A stretch of 64,000 bases of DNA from Mycobacterium senriense (GTDB lineage: Bacteria; Actinomycetota; Actinomycetes; Mycobacteriales; Mycobacteriaceae): positions 2,914,001 to 2,978,000 of the forward strand of contig NZ_AP024828.1 of NCBI RefSeq assembly GCF_019668465.1. The letters are read 5' to 3'. The translations under genes and the position numbers were made by a program. Numbering within the stretch: the stretch's first letter is position 1; each line of letters starts with the position of its first letter. Below, piece by piece: positions 52,219 through 61,446 of this stretch. Below the pieces are notes generated by a model that was given only the letters and a program-made list of their open reading frames with translations, ran no database searches and was not told where the DNA came from.

Positions 52219-54190
52219 AGGGCATTCCTCACGCTACTCGGCGTACACCGGCGGCCCCGACCCGCTGGCCCCGCCGGTGGATCTGCGCGAGGCGCTCGAA
52301 CAGATCGGCCAGGATGTCATGGCCGGCACGTCGCCGCGCCGTGCGCTGTCGGAGCTGCTGCGCCGCGGCACCAAGAACATGCCCGGTGCCGACCGGCTGG
52401 CCGCCGAGGCCAACCGGCGGCGACGGGATTTGTTGCGGCGCAACAACTTAGACGGAACCCTGCAAGAGATCAAGAAACTCCTCGATGAGGCCGTGCTGGC
52501 CGAACGCAAGGAGCTGGCCCGCGCGCTCGACGACGACGCCCGGTTCGGCGAACTGCAACTGGACGCGCTGCCGTCGTCGCCGGCCAAGGCCGTCCAGGAG
52601 CTCTCCGACTACAACTGGCGCAGCGGCGAGGCGCGCCAAAAGTACGACCAGATCAAGGATCTGCTCGGCCGCGAAATGCTCGACCAACGCTTCGCGGGCA
52701 TGAAGCAGGCCCTGGAAGGCGCCACCGACGAGGATCGCCAGCGGGTCAACGACATGGTCAACGACCTCAATGACCTGCTGGACAAGCACGCCCGCGGCGA
52801 GGACACCCAGCAAGACTTCGAAGACTTCATGGACAAGCACGGCGAGTTCTTCCCGGAGAACCCGCGCAACGTCGATGAGTTGCTGGATTCCCTGGCCAAG
52901 CGCGCCGCCGCGGCCCAGCGTTTCCGCAACAGCCTGAGCGCCGAGCAGCGCGCGGAGCTGGATGCGTTGGCGCAGCAAGCTTTTGGCTCGCCCTCGCTGA
53001 TGCAGGCGCTGAACCGGCTCGATGCGCACCTGCAGGCGGCACGGCCGGGGGAGGACTGGAGCGGGTCCGAGCAGTTCTCCGGTGACAACCCGTTCGGGAT
53101 GGGGGAGGGCACCCAGGCGCTGTCCGATATCGCCGAGCTGGAGCAGCTGGCCGAGCAGCTCTCGCAGAGCTATCCGGGCGCCACGATGGACGACGTCGAC
53201 CTGGACGCGCTGGCGCGCCAGCTCGGTGACGAGGCGGCCGTCGACGCCCGCACCCTGGCCGAATTGGAACGCGCACTGGTCAATCAGGGGTTCTTAGATC
53301 GCGGCTCCGACGGCCAGTGGCGGCTGTCGCCGAAGGCCATGCGCCGACTCGGTGAGACGGCGCTACGCGATGTGGCACAACAGCTTTCCGGGCGCCGTGG
53401 GGAGCGCGACCATCGGCGTGCGGGAGCGGCCGGCGAACTCACCGGCGCCACCCGGCCCTGGCAGTTCGGCGACACCGAGCCGTGGAACATCTCCCGCACG
53501 TTGACCAATGCCGTTCTGCGGCAATCGGGAACCGCCACCCCGGACGGCCCGGACGGACGGTTGAAGATCACCGTCGACGACGTCGAGGTCTCCGAGACCG
53601 AGACGCGTACGCAGGCCGCGGTCGCGCTGCTGGTCGATACCTCGTTCTCCATGGTGATGGAGAATCGCTGGCTGCCCATGAAGCAGACGGCGCTGGCGCT
53701 GAACCATCTGGTGTGCACGCGCTTTCGCTCGGATGCCTTGCAGATCATCGCTTTTGGGCGATACGCCCGGACGGTGACCGCCGCCGAGCTCACCGGGCTC
53801 GAGGGCGTTTACGAGCAGGGCACCAACCTGCATCACGCGCTGGCGCTGGCCGGTCGCCATCTGCGCCGCCATCCCAACGCGCAGCCCGTGGTGCTGGTGG
53901 TGACCGACGGTGAGCCGACCGCGCACCTGGAGGATTTCGACGGCGACGGCACGACCGTGTTCTTCGACTATCCGCCGCATCCGCGGACCATCGCCCACAC
54001 CGTGCGCGGCTTCGACGAGATGGCGCGGCTGGGCGCCCAGATCACCATCTTCCGGCTAGGCAGCGACCCGGGCCTGGCGAGATTCATCGACCAGGTCGCC
54101 CGGCGGGTCGAGGGACGGGTCGTGGTACCCGATCTCGACGGCTTGGGAGCGGCCGTGGTCGGCGACTACCTGCGGTCCCGCCGCCGCTAA
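52211..54190 (+). CDS. VWA-domain protein, partner of the AAA+ ATPase (Rv0959)
   Basis: A 659-residue protein that overlaps the AAA+ gene by 8 nt. Residues 1-430 are mostly charged helices (LDDDARFGELQLDALPSSPA and several coiled-coil-like stretches). Residues about 460-640 form a von Willebrand factor A domain with the MIDAS motif LLVDTSFSMVMENRWL (D-x-S-x-S), LEGVYEQGTNLHHALAL (Thr) and VVLVVTDGEPTAH (Asp). Such proteins bind substrate through a metal ion and are remodelled by the MoxR-type ATPase. The target in mycobacteria is unknown. Confidence 0.93.
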   Translation: MAKGHSSRYSAYTGGPDPLAPPVDLREALEQIGQDVMAGTSPRRALSELLRRGTKNMPGADRLAAEANRRRRDLLRRNNLDGTLQEIKKLLDEAVLAERKELARALDDDARFGELQLDALPSSPAKAVQELSDYNWRSGEARQKYDQIKDLLGREMLDQRFAGMKQALEGATDEDRQRVNDMVNDLNDLLDKHARGEDTQQDFEDFMDKHGEFFPENPRNVDELLDSLAKRAAAAQRFRNSLSAEQRAELDALAQQAFGSPSLMQALNRLDAHLQAARPGEDWSGSEQFSGDNPFGMGEGTQALSDIAELEQLAEQLSQSYPGATMDDVDLDALARQLGDEAAVDARTLAELERALVNQGFLDRGSDGQWRLSPKAMRRLGETALRDVAQQLSGRRGERDHRRAGAAGELTGATRPWQFGDTEPWNISRTLTNAVLRQSGTATPDGPDGRLKITVDDVEVSETETRTQAAVALLVDTSFSMVMENRWLPMKQTALALNHLVCTRFRSDALQIIAFGRYARTVTAAELTGLEGVYEQGTNLHHALALAGRHLRRHPNAQPVVLVVTDGEPTAHLEDFDGDGTTVFFDYPPHPRTIAHTVRGFDEMARLGAQITIFRLGSDPGLARFIDQVARRVEGRVVVPDLDGLGAAVVGDYLRSRRR

Positions 54191-54267
54191 CCGCCGGGTT
54201 GGCAACCCCGATCTCGGGGTAGCTGTGCTTTGGACTGGGTACAGGCAGTTGGAGAAGGAGGAGACGT

Positions 54268-55116
54268 ATGAGCCAGGTTCCAACGATCGAACTCAATGAC
54301 GGTGTCGGCATTCCGCAACTGGGTTTCGGGGTGTTCCAGATCAAGCCCGACGAGACCGCGGCGGCGGTGAGGACGGCGCTCGACATCGGATACCGCCACA
54401 TCGATACGGCCGAAATGTACGGCAACGAAAAGGAAGTCGCGCAAGGCATTCGCGATGCGGGTCTCGACCGCGGCGATGTCTTCGTCACCAGCAAGCTCAA
54501 CAACGGATTTCACAAGCCCGACGATGCGCGCCGCGCCTTCGACGAGACGCTGAAGAACCTGGATTCCGACTACGTCGATTTGTTCCTCATCCACTGGCCG
54601 CTGCCCACCCTCTATGACGGCGACTTCGTCTCGACGTGGAAGGTGTTCGAGGAGTTCGCGCGCGACGGACGCGCTCGCAGCATCGGTGTGTCGAATTTCC
54701 AAGTCGCACATCTGGATCGGCTCGCCAACGAGACCGACACCGTCCCTTCGGTCAACCAGATCGAAGTCCATCCCTATTTTGGCAACGACGAAGTCCGGGC
54801 CTACGGGCGTGAGCATGGCATCGCCACCGAGGCGTGGGCGCCGATCGCGCAGGGCAGGGTGCTCGACGATCCGGTGATCAACCGCGTCGCCGAGGCCCGC
54901 GGCAAAACCGCCGCGCAGGTGGTGTTGCGCTGGCACATTCAGCGGGGCGACATCATCTTCCCGAAATCGGTGACGCCGGAACGGGTCAAGGCCAACTTCG
55001 AGCTGTTCGACTTCGAGCTGGACGACTCCGACATGGACGCGATCTCCGCGCTGAACAAGGGTGAGTCGGGACGCAACGGCCCCAACCCTGACACGTTCGA
55101 TTACGTGCCCGACTGA
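54268..55116 (+). CDS. Aldo/keto reductase
   Basis: A 282-residue (beta/alpha)8 NADPH-dependent reductase. The catalytic tetrad is visible: Asp and Tyr in HIDTAEMYGNE, Lys in FVTSKLNN, His in LIHWPLP. GVSNFQVAHLDRL and IIFPKSVTPERVKANFELFD (NADPH phosphate recognition) follow. Substrates of mycobacterial members include methylglyoxal and other carbonyls; none can be assigned. GAAGGAGGAG lies 5 nt before the ATG. In M. tuberculosis this interval after Rv0959 holds other genes, with the copper genes csoR-ctpV further on; none of them is here. Confidence 0.94.
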   Translation: MSQVPTIELNDGVGIPQLGFGVFQIKPDETAAAVRTALDIGYRHIDTAEMYGNEKEVAQGIRDAGLDRGDVFVTSKLNNGFHKPDDARRAFDETLKNLDSDYVDLFLIHWPLPTLYDGDFVSTWKVFEEFARDGRARSIGVSNFQVAHLDRLANETDTVPSVNQIEVHPYFGNDEVRAYGREHGIATEAWAPIAQGRVLDDPVINRVAEARGKTAAQVVLRWHIQRGDIIFPKSVTPERVKANFELFDFELDDSDMDAISALNKGESGRNGPNPDTFDYVPD

Positions 55117-55125
55117 CGGCTGCTG

Positions 55126-55734
55126 CTACCCGCGCGGCCGGCGGGCCTTGCGGATGATGCCGACCCCGCCCCACAGCGAGAAGCCACGAATGTGGACGGT
55201 CGGCGCCCCGGGCGTGCCCTTGCCGACGACGGCGCGGTCGAAGTTGCCCATCACGCCGCGGCCGTGCACCTCGACGTTGACCTCGGGCGGCAGCAAAATG
55301 TTCTGCACACCCATAATCGACATCGCATGAATGTCGACCTCAGTCGAGGTGAAGTCGGCGTAGCGCAGATCGACCACCCCGCTGCCCCACAGGGTGAACG
55401 TGGTGAGCTTCTTCGGGACGTTCCATCGGCCGCGGCGCTCGAAGCCGCTCATCAATGCGAGCAGTAGCGTCGACGGCGCCGGGTTTTGCTTGCCGCCGCG
55501 GCGGGGGCTGATCGGCGTCCCCTGCAAGTCGGCCCGTAGCTGATCCAGTTCCTCGTACGTCGTCGCCGCATACGCCCTGGTCAGGCGATCCTCGTAATCG
55601 TTGAGCTGCAGGCGGCCCTGCTCGGCCGCATACGCGAGCAACTGCGCAATCTGGATGCGATCGGTGTCAGCCGCGCGCGACGGCTCGCCGCGCGTGTCCT
55701 CCGCATCCCGTTGCGTTGAGTTGCTCATCACCAC
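55126..55734 (-). CDS. DUF1707 protein with LiaF-like C-terminal domain (Rv0966c-like)
   Basis: A 202-residue protein, similar in length to Rv0966c. The N-terminal DUF1707 domain reads RIQIAQLLAYAAEQGRLQLN, then DYEDRLTRAYAATTYEELDQ and LRADLQGTP (residues about 23-75). The C-terminal part, FTLWGSGVVDLRYADF, VDIHAMSIMGVQNILLPPEV and VEVHGRGVMGNFD, is a right-handed beta-sheet domain like the C-terminus of LiaF and other cell-wall stress proteins. No membrane segment is obvious. It is convergent with the aldo/keto reductase gene. Confidence 0.9.
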   Translation of the reverse strand: MVMSNSTQRDAEDTRGEPSRAADTDRIQIAQLLAYAAEQGRLQLNDYEDRLTRAYAATTYEELDQLRADLQGTPISPRRGGKQNPAPSTLLLALMSGFERRGRWNVPKKLTTFTLWGSGVVDLRYADFTSTEVDIHAMSIMGVQNILLPPEVNVEVHGRGVMGNFDRAVVGKGTPGAPTVHIRGFSLWGGVGIIRKARRPRG

Positions 55735-55860
55735 GAGCCTACGACGTCCAGGTTTTGCTGCAAGAGGATTGGCTAAACTGCAACCTTGCGCCGGCCCGGG
55801 TCGCGCCGCCCGCCATCCGGCCGGACCCTTTGTTTGACATCTGGCTAACTTCTCAGCTGG

Positions 55861-56694
55861 CTAACTCGTCCAGTTGGGCGGCCGCTTCTCCAGGAACGCC
55901 AGCATGCCTTCACGAGCTTCGTCGGACACGAACAGCCGGGCCGATTCCTGGGCGAGCCGCTCGGCGTCGCGGTCGAACCCGTCCAGCACCGCGGCAGTGG
56001 TCAGTGCCTTGGAGGCCGCGAGGCCCTGCGGCGAACCACGGCCGATGTCCGAGACCAGTTTGGCGACCGCGGCGTCGACATCCTCGGCGGCCTCGGTGAT
56101 CAGTCCGATCTCTGCCGCCCGGCCGGCGTCGAACCTCTCGCCGGACAGGTAGTAGCGCGCCGCGGCCCGCGCCGACAGTTTCGGCAGCAGCGTCAACGAG
56201 ATGATCGCCGGGGCGACGCCGATCCGGGCCTCGGTCAGCGCGAAGGTGCTGCGCGGGCCGGCGACCGCGATATCGCAGGCACCCACCAGACCGAATCCGC
56301 CGGCACGGACGTGCCCGTTGATCGCGGCGATCACCGGCAGCGGCGAGGAGACGATGGCCCGCATCAAGGCGGCCATCTCCCGGGCCCGGTCGACGGCCAT
56401 GTCGTATGCCGACGGTGGCGACCCGCTTCGCCCGGGTACGCCGCCCTCGCGATCGCCACTGGGGTCGCCCCCGCCGGCCTCGCTCAGATCCGCACCGGCA
56501 CAAAAGGTGCCGCCGGTGTGGCCCAGCACCACCACCCGCACGGCCGGGTCCGCCGACGCGTCGCGCAGGCCCTGATGCAGCTGGTTCACCAGCACGGAGG
56601 ACAGCGCGTTGCGGTTGTGCGGTGAGTTAAGCGTCAGCCGCGCGTACGGGCCGCCCGTGTCGGCGGGTCCGGCGTATTCGACGAGCGCGTCCAT
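55861..56694 (-). CDS. echA7: Enoyl-CoA hydratase EchA7
   Basis: A 277-residue crotonase (Rv0971c). LTLNSPHNRNALSSVLVNQL starts the core, [15 protein letters not shown] is the oxyanion-hole loop and VIAAINGHVRAGGFGLVGAC the second loop; ALTEARIGVAPAII follows. In the cluster it would hydrate the unsaturated carboxylated acyl-CoA made by the AccA2/AccD2 carboxylase, the role of AtuE or methylglutaconyl-CoA hydratase in related pathways. Its ATG overlaps the fadE12 stop by one base (TGATG). It is the last gene of the operon. Confidence 0.93.
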   Translation of the reverse strand: MDALVEYAGPADTGGPYARLTLNSPHNRNALSSVLVNQLHQGLRDASADPAVRVVVLGHTGGTFCAGADLSEAGGGDPSGDREGGVPGRSGSPPSAYDMAVDRAREMAALMRAIVSSPLPVIAAINGHVRAGGFGLVGACDIAVAGPRSTFALTEARIGVAPAIISLTLLPKLSARAAARYYLSGERFDAGRAAEIGLITEAAEDVDAAVAKLVSDIGRGSPQGLAASKALTTAAVLDGFDRDAERLAQESARLFVSDEAREGMLAFLEKRPPNWTS

Positions 56695-57860
56695 CAGTAG
56701 CTTCGGGGCAGGCCCAGCGATGTCTGCGCGACGAAGTTCAGCACCATCTCCCGGCTGACCGGAGCGATGCGGCCCAGCCGTGCCGAGGCGAGCATCGCGG
56801 CCACGCCGTACTCCTTGGTCAGCCCGTTGCCGCCCATCGACTGCACCGCCTGGTCCACCGACCGCGTGGCCGCCTCGGCCGCAGCGTATTTCGCCATGTT
56901 CGCGGCCTCGGCCGCACCCATGTCGTTGCCCGAGTCGTAGAGCGTGGCGGCCTTCTGCAGCATCAGCTTGGCCAACTCAACCTCGATGTGGCACTGCGCC
57001 AACGGATGTGACAGGCCCTGGTGCGCGCCGATCGGCGTGCCCCACACCTGACGGGTCTTGACGTAGTCCGCGGCCTTGTTGAGGGCGAACCGTCCCATCC
57101 CGACCGAGCTCGCCGCGCCCATGATGCGTTCGGGGTTGAGCCCGGCGAAAAGCTGTGCGATGGCGGCATCTTCGGCGCCGACCAGCGCGTCGCTGGGCAG
57201 CCGAACGTCGTCGAGGAAGACCTGGAACTGGCGTTCGGGGCTGATCAGTTCCATTTCGATTGGCGTGTAGGTGAATCCGGGCGCGTCGGTGGGCACCACG
57301 AACAGCGCGGGGCGCAGCTTGCCGGTCTTGGCCTCCTCGGTGCGGGCCACCACCAGCACCGCCTGCGCCTGGTCGATTCCGGAGATGTAGACCTTCTGGC
57401 CCTTGAGGATCCAGTCGCTGCCGTCGCGGCGGGCGGTGGTGGTGATCTTGTGCGAGTTGGAGCCGGCGTCGGGTTCGGTGATGGCGAACGCCATCGTCAG
57501 CGTGCCGTCGGCGATGCCCGGGATCCAGCGCTTCTTCTGTTCCTCGGTGCCGAACTTGCTGATGATGGTGCCGTTGATGGCGGGCGAGACCACCATCAGC
57601 AACAGCGCGCTACCCGCGGCCGCCATTTCCTCCATGACCAGCGACAGCTCGTACATTCCGGCGCCGCCACCGCCGTACTCCTCGGGCAGGTTCACCCCGA
57701 GGAAGCCGAGTTTGCCGGCCTCGGACCACAATTCGTCGGTGTGCTCGTGGGCGCGGGCCTTGCGCAGGTAGTACTCGCTGCCGTAGTTGGCTGCCCACGC
57801 CGCCACCGATTTGCGTAGGGCCTGACGCTCCTCGCTCTCGATGAAGCTGGTGTCGGTCAT
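56694..57860 (-). CDS. fadE12: Acyl-CoA dehydrogenase FadE12
   Basis: A 388-residue FAD-dependent acyl-CoA dehydrogenase (Rv0972c). SFIESEERQALRKSVAAWA, LGFLGVNLPEEYGGGGAGMY, TMAFAITEPDAGSNSHKITT (substrate/FAD contact), LKGQKVYISGIDQAQAVLVV and AVQSMGGNGLTKEYGVA are family blocks. It introduces the alpha-beta double bond into a short or branched acyl-CoA, probably the substrate later carboxylated by AccA2/AccD2. Its ATG overlaps the accA2 stop by 4 nt. The open frame upstream of 57860 is a shadow of accA2. Confidence 0.93.
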   Translation of the reverse strand: MTDTSFIESEERQALRKSVAAWAANYGSEYYLRKARAHEHTDELWSEAGKLGFLGVNLPEEYGGGGAGMYELSLVMEEMAAAGSALLLMVVSPAINGTIISKFGTEEQKKRWIPGIADGTLTMAFAITEPDAGSNSHKITTTARRDGSDWILKGQKVYISGIDQAQAVLVVARTEEAKTGKLRPALFVVPTDAPGFTYTPIEMELISPERQFQVFLDDVRLPSDALVGAEDAAIAQLFAGLNPERIMGAASSVGMGRFALNKAADYVKTRQVWGTPIGAHQGLSHPLAQCHIEVELAKLMLQKAATLYDSGNDMGAAEAANMAKYAAAEAATRSVDQAVQSMGGNGLTKEYGVAAMLASARLGRIAPVSREMVLNFVAQTSLGLPRSY

Positions 57861-59845
57861 GCTTGATCCCCTTCTGATTGCGGCGCTTCCACTCTTGCCA
57901 GCACGGCGCCGACTTCGACTTGCTGACCGGTCTTGACGTTGAGTTCGGCGAGTACCCCGTCGACCGGGGCGGCGATGGTGTGTTCCATCTTCATGGCTTC
58001 CAGCCAGATCAGTGGCTGGCCGGCGGTGACGGTGTCGCCGATCGCCGCGCCGAGGCGGATGACGCTGCCGGGCATGGGTGCCACCAGCGAGCCCTTTTCG
58101 ACGGTCGAACCCGGTTCGGGGAAGCGCGGCAGCGCGATCAGGTGCACGGGTCCGCGTGCGGAATCGACGTAAACGTCGGAATCGGCCGCGTGGTAGCACC
58201 GCACCGAGAAGCTGTGATCGACGCCGTCGGCCCGCAACACGACGTCCTCGGCCGTGGCCGACACCAGCTGCACCGATGTGTCGTCGGGGAGCGCCAATCC
58301 GGTTCTGCCGAACCGGTATTGAACCCGGTGCTCGTCACCCTGGTCGTCGCGATAGTCCTTGACCTGATGGCCCGACGCCAGGTTGCGCCAGCCACTGGGA
58401 ACGGCGCCCATCACCGGGGCAACGGCGCGGTTGTGCGCGGCGTCGGCGAGCGCGGCCGCGATGGCGGACAGGCGGACCACCGCGGCGTCGCCCAGCGGCG
58501 CCGCCAGCCGCGCCAGGTCGTGGGTATCGAAAAACGCGGTGTCGGTGGCACCGTCGAGGAACGCCGGATGCCGCAGCACGTTCACCAGCAGATCGCGGTT
58601 GGTGCGCACCCCGTGCACGTGGGCGCGGGCCAGCGCGTCGGCGAGGACCAGCGCCGCCTGGCGGCGCGTCGGGGCGTAGGAAATGACCTTGGCCAGCATC
58701 GGGTCGTAGTGGATCGAGACGGTGAATCCGTCGACGATGCCGGAATCCAGCCGAATCCCGGTCCGGTGCCCCAGCGAGCTGAATTCGGTCCGGACCGACG
58801 GCACGTCGAACGCGTGCACCAGGCCGGCCTGCGGCTGCCAGTTCTTGGCGGGGTCCTCGGCGTACAGACGTGCCTCGATCGAATGTCCTTGGGCAATGGG
58901 CGGTTGCGCGTCGAGACGCTCGCCGTCGGCGACGGCGAGCTGCAGTTCGACGAGGTCGAGCCCGGTGGTCTCCTCGGTGACCGGGTGTTCGACCTGCAGC
59001 CGGGTGTTCATCTCCAGGAAGTAGAACTCGCCGTCGTCGTCGGCCAGGAACTCCACCGTCCCGGCTCCGGTGTATCCGATGGCTTCGGCGGCCAGCCGGG
59101 CCGCGTCGAACAGCTTGGCGCGCATGCCGGGTGTGCGCTCCACCAGCGGCGAGGGCGCCTCCTCGATGATCTTCTGGTGGCGGCGCTGAATCGAGCATTC
59201 GCGTTCGCCGACCGCCCACACCGTGCCGTGGGTGTCGGCCATGACCTGGACCTCGATGTGATGCCCGGTGGGCAGATAGCGCTCGCAGAACACGGTCGGG
59301 TCACCGAATGCGGACTGCGCCTCGCGGCTCGCCGCCGCGACTTCGCCCGCCAGAGCGGATAATTCGCGGACCACCCGCATGCCGCGGCCACCGCCGCCGG
59401 CGGAGGCCTTGACCAGCACCGGCAGCTGGCCCTCGGTCACGGTGTCGGGGTCGAGCTCGTCGAGCACCGGCACCCCGGCCGCGGCCATCAGCTTCTTGGA
59501 CTCGATCTTGGAGCCCATCGCGCGCGCCGCATCCACCGACGGGCCTACCCACGCCAGGCCCGCGTCCTGGACGGCGGCCGCGAATTCAGCGTTCTCCGAG
59601 AGGAACCCGTAGCCGGGGTGTATCGCGTCGGCGCCCGCGGCGCGGGCGGCCGCGATGACCGCCGCGGCGTTGAGGTAGTCGTTGGTCTTGTCCAGCCGCA
59701 CCCGGGCGTCGGCCTCGGCGACGTGCGGCGCGCCGGAGTCGGGATCGGTGTAGACCGCGACGGTGCCCAGGCCGAGCCGGCGGCAGGTGGCGAACACCCG
59801 CCGGGCGATCTCGCCCCGGTTGGCGACCAGAACTCGAGTGATCAT
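57857..59845 (-). CDS. accA2: Acyl-CoA carboxylase alpha subunit AccA2 (biotin carboxylase + BCCP)
   Basis: A 662-residue protein (Rv0973c). ITRVLVANRGEIARRVFATC is the biotin carboxylase N-terminus, LVKASAGGGGRGMRVVREL the ATP-binding glycine-rich loop, EMNTRLQVEHPVTEETTGLD the catalytic Glu/Arg region, and LIWLEAMKMEHTIAAPV the biotinyl-lysine motif (Lys about residue 628). It carboxylates its own biotin, which AccD2 then transfers to an acyl-CoA. The start is MITRVLV at 59845; the open frame upstream belongs to accD2. Overlaps fadE12 by 4 nt. Confidence 0.96.
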   Translation of the reverse strand: MITRVLVANRGEIARRVFATCRRLGLGTVAVYTDPDSGAPHVAEADARVRLDKTNDYLNAAAVIAAARAAGADAIHPGYGFLSENAEFAAAVQDAGLAWVGPSVDAARAMGSKIESKKLMAAAGVPVLDELDPDTVTEGQLPVLVKASAGGGGRGMRVVRELSALAGEVAAASREAQSAFGDPTVFCERYLPTGHHIEVQVMADTHGTVWAVGERECSIQRRHQKIIEEAPSPLVERTPGMRAKLFDAARLAAEAIGYTGAGTVEFLADDDGEFYFLEMNTRLQVEHPVTEETTGLDLVELQLAVADGERLDAQPPIAQGHSIEARLYAEDPAKNWQPQAGLVHAFDVPSVRTEFSSLGHRTGIRLDSGIVDGFTVSIHYDPMLAKVISYAPTRRQAALVLADALARAHVHGVRTNRDLLVNVLRHPAFLDGATDTAFFDTHDLARLAAPLGDAAVVRLSAIAAALADAAHNRAVAPVMGAVPSGWRNLASGHQVKDYRDDQGDEHRVQYRFGRTGLALPDDTSVQLVSATAEDVVLRADGVDHSFSVRCYHAADSDVYVDSARGPVHLIALPRFPEPGSTVEKGSLVAPMPGSVIRLGAAIGDTVTAGQPLIWLEAMKMEHTIAAPVDGVLAELNVKTGQQVEVGAVLARVEAPQSEGDQA

Positions 59846-59850
59846 GGGGC

Positions 59851-61446
59851 TCACATCCGGAAGACGCCGAAGTTCGACGTTCCCTTGATCGGGCCATTGG
59901 CGATGGCGGACAGACACATTCCCAGTACGGTGCGGGTGTCGCGCGGGTCGATCACCCCGTCGTCGTAGAGCATCCCGGACAGCACGAGCGGCAGCGACTC
60001 GGCTTCGATCTGGCCCTCGACCGCGGCCCGCATCGCCGCGTCGGCCTCCTCGTCGACCTGCTGGCCGCGCGCCTCGGCGGCCGCGCGGGCGACGATCGAC
60101 AACACCCCCGACAGCTGGGCACCACCCATCACCGCGGACTTGGAGGTCGGCCACGCGAACAGGAACCGCGGATCGTAGGCGCGACCGCACATGCCGTAGT
60201 GGCCCGCGCCGTAGGACGCGCCGATCAGCAGCGAGATGTGCGGGACGGTCGAATTGGACACGGCGTTGATCATCATCGAGCCGTGCTTGATCATCCCGCC
60301 CTCTTCGTAGTCCTTACCCACCATGTAGCCGGTGGTGTTGTGCAAGAACAACAGTGGCGTGTCGGAGCGGTTGGCCAGCTGGATGAACTGGGTGGCCTTC
60401 TGGGACTCCTCGCTGAACAGCACGCCGCGCGCGTTGGCCAGGATGCCGATCGGATAGCCGTGTAACCGGGCCCAGCCCGTCACCAACGACGACCCGTACA
60501 GCGGCTTGAATTCGTCGAATTCGGAGCCGTCGACGATCCGGGCGATCACTTCCCGCGGATCGAACGGGATGCGCAGATCCGCGGGCACGATGCCGATGAG
60601 TTCTTCGGTGTCGAACAGCGGTGCGGTGACCGGTTTGGGCTTCGGCCCCTGCTTGACCCAGTTGAGCCGGGCGACGACGCGGCGCCCGATCCGGATCGCG
60701 TCGAGTTCGTCGACGGCGAAGTAATCGGCCAAACCCGATACCCGGGCGTGCATTTCGGCGCCGCCGAGCGATTCGTCGTCGGATTCCTCACCGGTGGCCA
60801 TCTTCACCAGCGGGGGACCCGCGAGGAAGACCTTGGAACGTTCCTTGATCATCACCACGTGGTCGGACATGCCCGGGACGTAGGCGCCGCCCGCGGTGGA
60901 ATTGCCGAATACCAATGCGATGGTGGGGATGCCGGCCGCCGATAGCCGGGTCAGGTCGCGGAACATCCGCCCGCCCGGAATGAAGATCTCCTTCTGCGTG
61001 GGCAGGTCCGCGCCGCCGGATTCCACCAGGGAGATGACCGGTAGCCGGTTCTCGAAGGCGATCTGGTTGGCACGCAGGATCTTCTTCAGGGTCCACGGGT
61101 TGCTGGTGCCGCCTTTGACCGTCGGGTCGTTGGCGACGATCATGCATTCGACGCCTTCGACCACGCCGATGCCGGTGACCGTGCTGGCGCCGACCTTGAA
61201 GGCGCTGCCCCACGCCGCCAGCGGACTGAGCTCCAGGAACGGTGAGTCCTGGTCGACGAGCAACTCGATGCGTTCGCGCGCAGTCAGCTTCCCGCGATCA
61301 TGATGGCGCTCAACATATTTGGCCCCGCCACCGGCCAGCGCATTGGCCAGCTCGACATCGATCTCCTCGAGCTTGGTGATCGCCGCCGCCGCCGCGTCGG
61401 TGAAGACGGGGGCCTCGGCGTCGAGGGTGGACTGCAGCACGGTCAT
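59851..61446 (-). CDS. accD2: Acyl-CoA carboxylase beta subunit AccD2
   Basis: A 531-residue carboxyltransferase (Rv0974c, 529 residues). The N-terminal crotonase-like half has LTARERIELLVDQDSPFLE and GGTSNPWTLKKILRANQIAF. The C-terminal half has FLHNTTGYMVGKDYEEGG, HISLLIGASYGAGHYGMCGR and FLFAWPTSKSAVMGGAQ, typical of methylcrotonyl/geranyl-CoA-type carboxyltransferases. It gives specificity to the AccA2 complex. The stop is 5 nt upstream of the accA2 start, and its start overlaps the fadE13 stop by 4 nt. Confidence 0.96.
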   Translation of the reverse strand: MTVLQSTLDAEAPVFTDAAAAAITKLEEIDVELANALAGGGAKYVERHHDRGKLTARERIELLVDQDSPFLELSPLAAWGSAFKVGASTVTGIGVVEGVECMIVANDPTVKGGTSNPWTLKKILRANQIAFENRLPVISLVESGGADLPTQKEIFIPGGRMFRDLTRLSAAGIPTIALVFGNSTAGGAYVPGMSDHVVMIKERSKVFLAGPPLVKMATGEESDDESLGGAEMHARVSGLADYFAVDELDAIRIGRRVVARLNWVKQGPKPKPVTAPLFDTEELIGIVPADLRIPFDPREVIARIVDGSEFDEFKPLYGSSLVTGWARLHGYPIGILANARGVLFSEESQKATQFIQLANRSDTPLLFLHNTTGYMVGKDYEEGGMIKHGSMMINAVSNSTVPHISLLIGASYGAGHYGMCGRAYDPRFLFAWPTSKSAVMGGAQLSGVLSIVARAAAEARGQQVDEEADAAMRAAVEGQIEAESLPLVLSGMLYDDGVIDPRDTRTVLGMCLSAIANGPIKGTSNFGVFRM

